64,000 bases of DNA from Cryptomeria japonica (Eukaryota > Streptophyta > Pinopsida > Cupressales > Cupressaceae). Location of the stretch: assembly GCF_030272615.1 (NCBI RefSeq), contig NC_081410.1, positions 145,570,349 through 145,634,348 on the forward strand, written 5' to 3'. Position 1 is the stretch's first letter, and every line of letters starts with the position of its first letter. Shown here piece after piece: positions 21,489 to 32,428 of this stretch. The notes below the pieces were generated by a model. That model was given only the letters and a program-made list of their open reading frames with translations. It did no database searches and had not been told where the DNA came from. A program made the translations under genes and the position numbers.

Positions 21489-22705
21489 TGTAGCGTCCTA
21501 AAATTGCGACACTTGCAATTTCGACTGCATTTCGGTCTTCACGATGGCGATGCAACACAGAACCTGAATGGAGACCCCGCAACTTGTCCACGACACTAAA
21601 AACTGCATTTTCTAGCACCCTGGCCTGAACCTCCTTTGCACCCTGCTGTCCCAGGAGGTGGGACCAGAGCGCCCAGTGCCCTGGTCCTTCAGGACTAGGG
21701 CGCCCAGCGCCCTGGTCCCTGGGCCTATTTTGGGCCCGGTCTCCTATGGGGTCTCGGGTCTTTTTGTTTGCAATTTGGAAATTAACTTCCCTGGTCGGCC
21801 TAAGGTCAGGAAAATCAGTCTATCAACCTTAATTGGCAAGTATATAAACTACATTTTTCTCTCTCATTTGGCATGAAGATGATATGAGGGAAAAAGCGTG
21901 GAAACTATACTCAAGCATTCAAGCATTCCTTCTAAGTCTCCATTCAAGGCTAAGTGTTGCATTCAAGACAAGGATTCAACCATTGAAGAGGAGATCACTT
22001 ACTACATATTACCACAACATACAAAAACATACAACATCTATACCTTCGCACATAAGGATACAAACATCCGTACAACAAGGTATTAGTACTTGTTTTACAT
22101 TACAGACATTTACATTTACAGCATTTCTCATTTCTTGGTTAATTCCAAAACCGGGGTTTGACCTAAAGGCAAACCCCTAATCCCTAACCCCCCAATCGTC
22201 TTCGTTTTTTTGTGTGTAGGTTGCAGGTACGCGGTTGAAATTGAAGATCTTGAATCCTTGTGCAGAGACGAATAGATCCCCCTTCATTTTGCGGATTTTT
22301 CGAAGGACCGTGGCGCCGGGCGCCATCGTCCCGACAACTTTTGCTCAAATTTGCAGGACAGCGCCGTATCGACATTTTACTGCTAATTCCAGGTCCGCAG
22401 CTTCATCCTATATCCCTATCTCAGTTTATAAGTGAATCTTTATCACTTTCTATGCATTCCTAGCTCAATTCCCTTATCAACACTCTTTACAAAAGAGGGT
22501 AGCCTTGCTGTCTTAACCCCTGAAATGCATTTAGCATCCAATCTTGCATTGTGTGGGATTGGATCTTGTGGGTTTCAACCCCTCTTTTGAATGTAAAGTC
22601 TCTCCCCTAAGTGAAAACCATCAACCCTAGCGACCTCCCTTCTCTCTCCTCGGAGTTGGAAGAGGGGAGTGCAACTAGGGTTCGATTGCGATTTTCCGCT
22701 TTACA
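21489..22705 (+). repeat. Element C 3' LTR
   Basis: It is a direct repeat of 14872-16135 with few substitutions, lacking one 31-bp hairpin unit and two 8-bp units. It is followed at once by the target duplication AGAAG. Confidence 0.95.
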
Positions 22706-23495
22706 AGAAGGAAATAAATAATCTTTTCAAGAATCAGCTATTGATAACTGAAAATCTCTTAAAAAGGAGAGGCTATATATATGTAATGAAAGGAAAGAGG
22801 ATGGATTATTTTTCTTTTTCTGCTATTAAAAAAGAGAGGGCAGCATAGTTTTCTGGATTGCACAGTTTGATTTTACAGAGGTGTTGAGTCTGTGAGCCCA
22901 CATTTTGGCATTGATGGAATGAAGAAGATTTTGTGATATATGCATTTGTCAATATTTTCTTTTGATTACAATGAGATTTGTTTCTCTTGTGATTACCTTT
23001 CATTACCTTTTCTCTTACATTAAACTGTGTATGCATTTAATTTTGAAGCTTTGATTTTAGAAATAACTTATATATTGGAAAGAAATCTGTTGTTAGCTCT
23101 TTGCCTAGGCATTCTGATCCCCGTTGTCCTTTGAGGCATGAAGGAGGCTCAATCAGAGTTCAGGGAATTTTGATTCTATTGGAAAGGGTATTTTTGTGGG
23201 TGTGGGTAATTAAATCGTGTTTTACTTATCTTCATTCACTTCATTTTAAATCAGTTTTTCACATCTACTTTCATTGTTATGGGTAGATGTTAGTTTGCCT
23301 TTATTGTTTTTTGGTTAAAAGCATATTTAGAAAACATATATTTTATCCAATGAAGGGAGTTGTACCTTCATATCAAAATTCAGAGAGTACTTGCAATTAC
23401 CATTGCAAGGGACTCAACTGTTGGTTCTTTTTTTTGTCTTTCAATTTGGGCATTTGTGAGTCATTTTTGAAAGGTATTTAAGAAGGACAAATCTG
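22706..23495. other. Right flank of element C, no gene seen
   Basis: AT-rich DNA with short frames only. After AGAAG it continues the pre-insertion sequence. Nothing recognisable. Confidence 0.55.
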
Positions 23496-24710
23496 TTAAC
23501 CAACAAATACGGTGAAATAGACAATGTGCATCACCTTCTTTATTCTTGTAGTTGTAATTAAGTCTAATGAAAGAAAAAACAACATTCTTGTCATATGCTT
23601 CAATCTCCAAAAGATTCTAGTAGCTAATTTCTCTTGGTCATCAATAGGAGTAGGTATTGTCTCTTGGGATGTAGGACAAGGGTTGCTAGAAGAAGATGGA
23701 TTGTTTTTTATGATTTTGGCTATGTCATTGTCAATGAGTCCTTGCATTCCATTTTGAATACCCAAACAATCATTAGTATCGTGATCATTAGTTTGATGAT
23801 GTGAGCAAAAATGAGTGTTTGAAGAAGAAGCACCCTTACATGGATGATAATTTCTATGTCTTACAAGATACTTCTTCTTAAAGTTTTGAATTTTAAGAAG
23901 ATCATCCATAGGTGAATGATGAGGATGCCCTAGACCTTTCAGTACAAGCTTGTGTAGGAGTGTTTATAGGGACTTTGATTCCTTGTTCAAATTTTCCAAG
24001 TCATTGTCCTCTATTACGTTATTTTGATCTATTATGTTATAGCCACTCCTATAAGAGATTTTTTAATTGAGAAGAAGGGGTATGATAATGAATTTATTTA
24101 AAATTTGTGGTGTAAGTACATCTAGAAGGAACAAAGGGAGAATTAGATGAAGAAATTCTCCTTTCTATCATCATGCATATCCCCTTTGATAGGTTGGGAA
24201 GGAATATCCTTGTCATTTAAGGCCTCATCTTTACTTAATGTTATGTGGGGAGAGATCATGAATGAAATACATAAAATCATATTCTCTACAAATTTTTTGA
24301 TAATTAAGATAAGCTCTAGGAGAATAAAGGGGATCTAGAGAGACCGAAACACCAATATGTTGACCTTGCCCCCCTTGTGCTAGGGTATGTGTATGAGAAG
24401 AAGACGGTGCCATGTTGCTCTTCAATGTTTTCTCTCCTTTAGAGAGATCATTGATAGGAGTATTGGCTCTTTCTTCATTCAAATGAGATACCCTAGGAGA
24501 GGTACAAGTGTTAGGTTTTTCATTAGCAGATTCTCTAGGATCATGATCTACAAAAGATTTCACCATAAAACAACATGCATCATGGATAAAAACTTTGAGA
24601 TTTGAATGTTTAATAGAAAACATTTTGGAAATTCTAAAAATGCAACATGCCAAAGTGCTATGAATGAAAAGAAGCAATGTGAAGTTAAAAGAAACCATTA
24701 TCCAACACAT
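23496..24710 (-). pseudogene. Element D gag remnant
   Basis: The minus strand encodes an N-terminal stretch (24710-24231, with VSLDPLYSPRAYLNYQKICR). After a gap with stops comes a zinc-knuckle-like segment, FCSHHQTNDHDTNDC, then GMQGLIDNDI (near 23815-23740). This parallels CHFHRQPGHDTEKC followed by KIQDLIDNNTI in element C. The central capsid part is not readable and no pol is seen. The region 24711-25011 is leader without a frame. Confidence 0.6.
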
Positions 24711-25011
24711 GATTTTTATAGATATAAGTAAAAAACAATGTAATCATATGTGAAATGGAAAATAAATCAGAGCTATTAAGTGCCATTATGAATGTTTTTA
24801 GCAGATTTGAAAACACAAAGCTATAAATTATGCAACCGACAAATCAAATTAACCAAAATAAATTAGGATTTTTATGAATTTAACCTCTAAATTTATGTAA
24901 TTTGATTAAAAAATATTATCTATAAGTGCAAACTTGAAAATTAAAATGCCTACAAATCGTATTTGAGAACATAAATCATAATAATGGTGTAAGGAGTCAG
25001 GTTCACCAAAA

Positions 25012-26215
25012 TGTGATGGTGAAAAATAGTGTTAGGGTTAAATCAAGATAATGTAGCCACTAAATTACCTAATTAACCATCACATTAAAGAGAAGAGGAA
25101 TCTAATAGATCTAGCTATTAAAGACTAAGATTCTGATTAGTTTCCTGGCTCTTTTGATAGGGATCTATCCTCCTTAAATTGAATTGGATTGTAGAAGATT
25201 AGGGAAAAATAGGTGATTAGTGAAATGATTTGGCAGGAACAGTGATCTACAATCGTCATATGGAGACACCAACTTGGATCTAGGCAAGATAAGATGTCAC
25301 GAATCTGCTCCTAGAAGTTTGGCCTGATTTTTCAGAACCAGGTAGTATTAATTCGTCATGGTCCTCCAAATTTCTCATTGTTGAAAGGTGAACCTGTTTG
25401 TCTCTGTGAATTATGTCGATCCTCCCAAACACAACTCTATACCTATTTCCTGCACACAAAAAGAAGGGGAAATTTTTTGGGAATAGGGGTTTGTCTAAGT
25501 CAAACACCAGTTTAGGAAATAACCTTGAATGAAATAATGCAAATGCTAAAATAAATGTTGGATAGATATACCTTAGATTTGCAATTGTTGATGATGATGC
25601 TTTGCTCTTTGAATGTAATCACCAATATTATATGAAATGGCATGAACATGACAAAACCCTAATCACACACACATGCTTGCATAAGATTGATGTAATTTTG
25701 CTCCATAATGGTTGAATGATGAATATGCAACCTTGAAGATCTCTAAAAATGTCTGGTTGTGAATGCTTCATATATGCACAAATATTAGATTGCTTGTAGA
25801 TGGAGACTTAGATATAAAATGAATTCATATAATGTCTTTTTATAGGGGTTTCTAGGTAAATTATCAATCAGGTCGACCTCCAATAGTCATGCGAAACCAC
25901 AAGGATCAAATCTTACAGATGAGATATATCCCCCACCCTATATCAAATTGGGCCCAATTTGAGCGAGACCATGGCATTGTGGGGTGCCATGGTCAAGACC
26001 AAGACATTATACACCCTAGTCCCACCACAATCAAGACCAAAATAATGGTAAAATGGGTGGGTATCCCATGGTAGGACCCACAAAAGGCTATTGATGGCCT
26101 CCAAGCTGGGGAATAGGCACAAACAAACCTAGAAAGGGGATGAGGATAAGACACACTAAAGTAGGGACACAAACATGAGGTGTAAATTGGTCTGGTGACA
26201 ATTTACGATGCTACA
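25012..26215 (-). repeat. Element D 5' LTR
   Basis: Read on the minus strand it begins TGTAGC and ends CA. Near 25450-25300 it carries a CTTTTTGTGTGCAGG block and a GGAGGACCATGACG block, in the same order as the CTTTTTTGTGTGTAGG and GGAGGACCGTGGCG blocks of the element C LTR. It is a related but diverged LTR family. Confidence 0.7.
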
Positions 26216-27151
26216 GTTTGAAAGTTGATACCCAAGATTCTTACAAATTCAAGTCACATTGAGACATGGGATTTGCAAGGAGGCTCTGATACCATATTCC
26301 TATCTTTGTGTGACATCTTTTGAGAAGGTTTCTTTTAGTTAGGAGAGGATATCTATTCTCAGTAAGATTTTTGAGCCTTTTCTTTGTTTACGAGATATCT
26401 TTATTATACATGAGTATCTTGTTAGACCTTGTTGTCAAGGCTCATCTTTTTAGTGATTAGCTCTTTGCCTGAGTATCACTTGGGTAGGGGGAGGGAGGGT
26501 GTTAGTGTGAAAATAATTATCATCAAATTAGTTTGCAACAATATTATTAATTAAGCTCACTTATGAGAAATCTTACTTTTTGTCTCACCTCACGTGAACT
26601 CATCAAGTGTCTCAAAACTTGTCCATAAAATCCTACAAGTGTTTCATTCTTTGAGGGTTAGCCAGAGTTTCACTCCTACCTTCTCACCTATTCATCCATG
26701 CCTAAGTTATATGTAAGGCTCTTTTGTATATTTTACAAGTTATATGTTGCTTATGCCAGTTTTTTGAATAATTTATTGTTGTTGATTCTTTTGTGGAAGT
26801 TCTTGAATTTTGCATTCATAGTTTGTTGTTCATGTTTATGGTAAAAATGTAAACAACAATATTGAAAGACTAAAATAGATTCAACCACAAAACCCTAGCC
26901 TAACAACAACAAAGATCACCATAACATATGAAGATTACCTAAGACAATGCAAATCAACAAAATCACAAAGATCATACCATCACATGTCCAATAGGGTTTG
27001 AATCTTCATTCTTCCTATCTCCATTGATCTTGTTTCATATATTTGCTCTCGGATTTTATGCATGCACAAGAGCTCAACAAAGAACAGAAATATGGTTGCA
27101 AGTAGGTTTGATCGAATATGAAAGTTTGAATGCTAGAATGCTTGGGAGTGC
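26216..27151. other. Interval with orphan primer-site and polypurine motifs
   Basis: GGCTCTGATACCA at 26282-26294 is a minus-strand initiator-Met primer site. GGGTAGGGGGAGGGAGGG at about 26482-26499 runs straight into TGTTAGTGTG, as a polypurine tract and plus-strand LTR start would. Neither can be tied to a complete element, and no coding frame is supported. The interval is probably a mosaic of LTR element debris. Confidence 0.4.
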
Positions 27152-27629
27152 TTAGGAGATTAGAATGTGTAGGAGGATTGATAATGAAGGAAGCATCCCC
27201 TTATATAGAAGACACTATAAGAAATGGAGGGATAAGATTGAGAGGTGTAAAAGATAAATGATCGGCTAGGACTAGAAGGTAGGTAGAGGAAATAAGAAAA
27301 TAATGAGAGGGTAGGTAGTGTAGGAATTGGGAGATGAATGACATATGTCATGGGTAGAAAAGGCTAATGAATTAATTAAATAAATAAAGATTCATTTAAT
27401 TAATAGAGGAAGTGGGATCAATTAAATAAATAAAATATTTATTTAATTTAGGAAAAGGACAATTTAAATAAATAAAAGTATTTATTTAAATCAGAAAAAA
27501 GGATAGAAGAGGATAAATGAATTAAATAAATAAATAAAGATTCATTTAATTAATAGAAGACTTAGGATGAAGTAATTAAATAAATAAAAATATTTATTTA
27601 ATTAGACATGACAATTTTAGGTGTTTACA
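27152..27629 (-). repeat. Element E 3' LTR, start portion
   Basis: On the minus strand it begins TGTAAACACCTAAAATTGTC. It matches 38685-38211, including the AATTAAATAAATAAA palindromic AT blocks and a TATA-like motif. Below 27152 similarity to the right copy stops abruptly, so R/U5 was lost or replaced. Confidence 0.8.
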
Positions 27630-27646
27630 TTTTGCCCCTCTTTGAG
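27630..27646 (-). other. Element E polypurine tract
   Basis: On the minus strand CTCAAAGAGGGGCAAAA abuts the LTR start. This fixes both element orientation and LTR boundary. Confidence 0.65.
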
Positions 27647-28370
27647 GCAATGTAACTTATCGCGTTGTTTCAAAGAATGTAAGATAAAGTGATACAAGTT
27701 GCCCCAAGACAGGAATGATATTCCCTCTCTGGAGATTGGATGAAAATGTCTAAAAAGATCACAGACAATCTCTCGATAAGAAAGAAAGGCTAGAAAGGGC
27801 TGACTAGATAGGATAAAGTGACAGAGTCATGGGATAAAGAAGAATGACTCGGGAGATTAGGGCGAGGGTAGTCTATAAGATAGACTATGAGGGAAAACAT
27901 CCTCATTGTCATCTACACACCTAAGAGATCAGAGTGCAGAGAGAGCAGTCAACGGTCAACAATGATGGCATTGGTGCATAGATTCGATCGCGTTTGCTGA
28001 TATTAGAGGCCAGCAGATGTAGAAGAGCTAATGAGTACCACAAAACCTCCTTGCACCTTGCTGCATTAATTGTTGTCATAAATGCATGCTAGGTAGGTCA
28101 ATAAATACGCATTAGGTATGTCTAAGAAACTTGTCAAGTGTGTCAAAAGATGGGAAGGCGTGTCTGCGTTGGTGCCACGTGCGTTAGCATAGAATGTAAC
28201 CGTGTCTATGATTGTAAAAGCTTCTATGTCAAATGCGAGCGCGTTTGTGAAGTGTAGGCATGTCTATGCAAGGTAGGCACGTCTATGAAATGCAGAAACA
28301 TCTATGAAGTATGTGAGCACGTTTGTGTCATGAATGCGCGTTTATGTCTTCAAGGTCGAATCAAAAGTTA
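27647..28370. other. Element E 3' non-coding region with GTGTCTATG-like motifs
   Basis: From about 28115 to 28355 short motifs such as CGTGTCTATG, GCATGTCTATG and GCACGTCTATG recur at loose spacing. No gene is supported. Confidence 0.5.
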
Positions 28371-28690
28371 TGTGATAAACATATGTTGTCGATTAGATAA
28401 GCTGCTGAGAGGATACACTCAAACAGGTCCTCTAGGGAAGGCTAGGATAACAAATAGGGCTAGGATTGACAATTCTATGATAGAACATATGTTGCCAATT
28501 AGGAAACTACTCAAGAGGATGCACTCAAGCAGAGACCCTAGGATAGGATAGAGTGAGGAACTTTGTGATGAATAGGGAGTACCATAGAAATTGACAATTC
28601 TATGATAGAACATACATTGTCAATTGGATTAGGCTGAAATTGACAATTTTGTGATAGAACATACGTTGTCAATTGGATAAGCTACTCAAG
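28371..28690. repeat. Imperfect tandem repeats containing a 9-bp-arm inverted repeat
   Basis: ATTGACAAT and ATTGTCAAT are perfect complements at 28590-28598 and 28616-28624 with a 17-base loop. Diverged units lie at about 28467-28505 and 28639-28673, and a partial one near 28371. The repeated loop reads TCTATGATAGAACATA. Confidence 0.75.
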
Positions 28691-28964
28691 AGGATACACT
28701 CAAGTAGGTGCCCTAAAAGATAAGATAAAAGCAACACTTTGTTATGAACATGGAGTACTACTAGGATAGAGTGCCATATGATAAATATAAGCACTAGGAT
28801 AAAAAAGCAGCACTTTGTGATGAACAGAGTACTACTAGGATTGACATAGTTGATTTTCTTGACTGTGAGAGGACCTACCGATGCTGGAGTCACGAGAGAT
28901 ATTCCCTTCGACTCAGGGGTTATGAGTAGAGCTGACACTCGAGGATAGAGCAACAATTGAGGCC

Positions 28965-30680
28965 ATGGCCTCGCGATACATTATGTATATGCCTGAGTTT
29001 CGGGTGAACATGGGATTGCTTGCATTAGCTGAGAGATGACACTTAGATACATGCACTTTTCATTTGCCGATGGGTGAGATGACAGTCACCTTAGAGGATG
29101 TATACAGGATGCCAATCGTTGGGGAGTTGGTTCCTTACGATTGAGAGGGAGATAGGGAGGCATTGAGATGAGTGTTTTAGGATCCAGGACTAGAGATGAG
29201 GGCAGGACATGGGGCTTGGGATACTATGACAACTACAGGATTGGCACTATCGGCGGTGCTGGCAGGAGTTATCAGTGGGTTCCTTTGTCTAGATAGGGCG
29301 ACATGAGGGTTGGTTGTGGGATGGGGGAGGACTCTTGAGACATTGGTGACTGAGCACACCAGGTTTGCATGGGGGTCGTGTCTGTTGGCACACTTGTATT
29401 ATGAGTTGCATCAGTTTGTGTATCATGAATCAATAGGATTGGGGTGCAGAGTGACATTATTGCAGGTATGGGCATATGATCATCTTTCAGTTATACGACT
29501 GATACATTCTAGAGGCAAGGGACATGGGTGCAATTATGTACATTTGTATGATATGATTACTTCCCAGCCATGGATTGGGAGGCTAGAGAATTGGCGTCGA
29601 GTGATTGATGAGGTAGACAGTGTAGTATGGAGGCCTTACCGAGATTGTGAGGAGTGGGAGGATGACACAGTCAAGCTGCCATATGTGTTCAGGAGTAGGT
29701 ATCTAATTGAGCAAACACCATATGTTATTGAGTGGCAGTTGATTGACAGAGTATGCAGGCAGTTTGGTAGGATACAACGGATGCCACGAGACTCGGGGAT
29801 GTATGCATGGACAGTGAGAGATCAGACTCGTTTAGGTCTGTTATTGTCTTATGATCGGGTAGTGACATAGATGTTGGAGATGGTTCCCATGCCTTGGGGT
29901 ATTTGGGTAGATGTGAAGGACATAGAAATGGATGTGGAGTACAACGCATATTGGGCAGAGCATCCGTTTCCATGGTTGACAGATCCAAGGGAGCTGATAG
30001 AGGGTGATGGTGGAGATGATAGTGGGGATGGTGGAGGTAGAGGCCGATGACAGAAGCAAGGGGTAGTAGCAGAGAGGAGAGATGGAGGGGAGGAGAGACA
30101 GGCTCATGTAGTCTGAGGTAGAGGTGGATTGCCTTTACAAGTGCCAGCAACACAGGTTCCCAAACAGGTACAAGGACAGGGACAGGGGGAGGTGGGAGGA
30201 GAGGAGGATGAGCTACTATCCTTGAGAGAGATCTGCTAGGGATAGGCAGATGAGATCCAGGACCTAGAGTGAGATGGGGTTAGGCTCAGGAGACAGTCAA
30301 GGGACACTAAGCAAGAGAGGGGTCAGGATATTCAGTGCTACATGGAGTCTGAGACATCACTAAGGGTGGGCAGATAGGCAACAGAGGATATAGGAGCCAG
30401 ATACATCTATGTTCTACGGGCAGGGGAGGAGATAGCCTACTGGAGAGACCTGTACTATGGAGTTGTGCCACCAGATCAATGGGCTAGGAGCTTTCAGAGA
30501 CCATCACGGACTACAACAACCACTGGAGGGAGAGACAAGAGACAGGTGTCTAGTGGTGGGGTCATGGGTCCTCCACCACCACTAGATAGAGGGGGTGGGA
30601 GAGATGATCCTGGGGCAGGAACTTCCAGGGCTTAGAATTCGTCGAGGCCAGCTGGCTCTAAGGGAGGGAGTACATCATAG
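28965..30680 (+). pseudogene. Plant mobile domain (PMD) gene carried antisense in element E (broken)
   Basis: The frame opens at ATG 28965. It shows the PMD start FRVNMGLLALAER and the hallmark TFHLPMGEMTVTLEDVYR near 29060-29115. An open stretch at 29310-29870 has LLQVWAYDHL, ENWRRVIDEVDSVVWRPY and VIEWQLIDRVCRQFG, matching MAIN/MAIL1-type PMD proteins and their transposon relatives. A Gly/Arg/Asp-rich low-complexity tail follows to about 30680. In-frame stops near 29022, 29142, 29304, 29868 and 30633, among others, break it. Cellular PMD proteins act in nuclear gene expression and transposon silencing; the role of transposon-borne copies is unclear. It lies opposite to gag on the minus strand. 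Confidence 0.8.
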
Positions 30681-32428
30681 CCTTAAAGGGTTCCCTTTGT
30701 ATCAGTTTTTGTACCATTTTGTATGACGATGTAGACACCTTCGGGTGATTGTGTAGCCATATGTATTTTGACATTATTGTATAATGACACTTATGATTTT
30801 GGATATATATATATGAGATGAATTGGCCTTGCGATAGCTATGTGCATGTGTACCTATGCGATGTTGCTTCTATGTGATGCATGTTTCTATATGATGCAAT
30901 TTATGATATGGATGCAAATATGTACATGTATGAAATACAATATATTTTTGTTCTTTTATGTTTTTATTATGTTATGCATGTTCAAATAGGAATGTATGAA
31001 ATGCAGATGAATATGATAATGCAGATAACTATTTGCATGATGAGAATGCAAAATGTGCTAACATGAGTTGTGTGCAGGATATGGTGCAATTGTGATATCT
31101 ATATGTATGTATGAAATGAGATATGCTAACATGTGATGATGCAAGTGCAAACTATATGAATGCAAATATTTTTGGCGTGTCATTATACTCAGTCATGTGA
31201 TAGAAGGCTACATGGACTCAAGAAGGACGATGGAGGTCAATCAAGAAAGGGGGATGAAAGATAGAAGATATGGAAGTGAAAGAGCTTCTTGTGCTATTGT
31301 CATCATTGAGCTTTATTATGGCAAATAGGTTATGACAATCTAGATATATGTTCGACCCAGAAAGTCATTGTACCTATTTGCATGGAGATCAGACAGTTGC
31401 AAACAAGGAATGCCCCAGTTCATACTAGACTCACAATGTCCTCATATACTTGGACAAGTCATATCATTACTAAGAGACAATCCATAGACAACAAAGAAAA
31501 ATAGGTGACGATCCATCCTCGCCTTTCTAGTCAAAGACATTCTAGAGATAAAATCTCCAGTTAGAGACATCCTAGAAAAGCTAAAAGACATGTCACCAAA
31601 AGATAAAATCAAAAGAAAACCAAGACTCAACACCAACATCCACTGTAGTCCTCAAGTTTAGTGTCTCTCATCACTTGCATAAGTCTTATTTGATTGTGGT
31701 CACAATGTTTACTTTCACAAAAGGATATATAGCACTGAACCATAATGTTGTCTGAGTTTGTTGAAAGATTTGATTTGTTGAAGCCCATTGTTGTTGTGTA
31801 CATCTCGTCTAAAACTAACTGAATCCATGAAACTGATACTTTATTGCAGATCTGTGATGCAAGTGTTGCTTTATTATGGATTGTGCGCGGATAGACTGAA
31901 TAAAACTGGAAGAAATTATACTCCTGGGAACGTGTGATGCTCTTAGTTCCACACCCATCACTAGACTTAGGATTTGCCTTAGCCACAGATAGGAGCTAAT
32001 TTATTATGGATGGAAAGGGGTGAAAAGAAGGGATTATTATGAATGACTAACCAATCTTAGGTAGATCAATAACAAGCCATTATGAGAATGGGTAAGTTTA
32101 TTATGGATGGATAGGTTGTAAGTGTGAGCAAAGTGAAGGATGAGATTGAATCATGAAGAAGGGAGGAGCAATGTCTCTACACATGGCGCCAAGAACCTGG
32201 TTTTCACCATGGTACTTTCCTAGGGTGCCACTTAAGTGGTTTTCACCATTGGACAAATTTATTTCTCTTTACTTTTTTTCAAATTTTCAAAAAAACATTG
32301 TGTCACAAGGCACCTGTTTACCAAGTTTTCACCAAGTAACAATTTTTTTATTTTTATGATTTTTTTGTATTTATTTATATTGTTTTTTGTTTTTTTTTTG
32401 TATTTTTTAATTTGGATATGCTGAAGAG
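30681..32428. other. Element E interior, no gene seen
   Basis: AT-rich DNA with TATATATATA near 30806, ATGTATGAAATRC-type repeats between 30890 and 31140, and a T-rich tract at about 32330-32410. A 119-codon minus-strand frame at 31986-31627 resembles nothing known, and I do not call it. The tract probably separated pol from the antisense gene. Confidence 0.5.

Larger units (their letters stand above)
14872..22705 (+). mobile_element. Element C: complete gag-protease-only LTR retrotransposon (Ty3-like, non-autonomous)
   Basis: LTRs of 1264 and 1217 bp begin TGTAGCGTCCTAAAATTG and end CCGCTTTACA. The target duplication AGAAG is perfect (14867-14871 and 22706-22710). The 5.35-kb interior has one long intact frame (17318-20698) and no reverse transcriptase, RNase H or integrase. 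The LTR length difference of 47 bp is fully explained by one 31-bp unit and two 8-bp units present only in the 5' LTR. Intact LTRs, frame and target duplication point to a fairly recent insertion that needed pol in trans. Confidence 0.95.
23496..26215 (-). mobile_element. Element D: truncated minus-strand relative of element C
   Basis: On the minus strand an LTR runs from 26215 (TGTAGCATCGTAAATTG) to 25012 (ending ATCACA), about 1204 bp. It is followed by TTTTGGTGAACCTGACTCC, matching the LTR start, LTR length and post-LTR sequence of element C. Degenerate gag sequence follows to 23496. No 3' LTR was found on the left, so the element is truncated. Confidence 0.75.

Noticed and set aside
27360-27610. 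Satellite or centromeric repeat
   Set aside because: The AT-rich AATAAATAAA blocks are part of the element E LTR and recur only in its partner at 38405-38650.
28090-28690. CRISPR-like array
   Set aside because: Units are few, uneven and in an obvious plant LTR element; spacers are not unique equal-length sequences.
31627-31986. A 119-codon minus-strand frame in element E
   Set aside because: Not similar to pol or PMD proteins and outside the expected coding order; probably chance.
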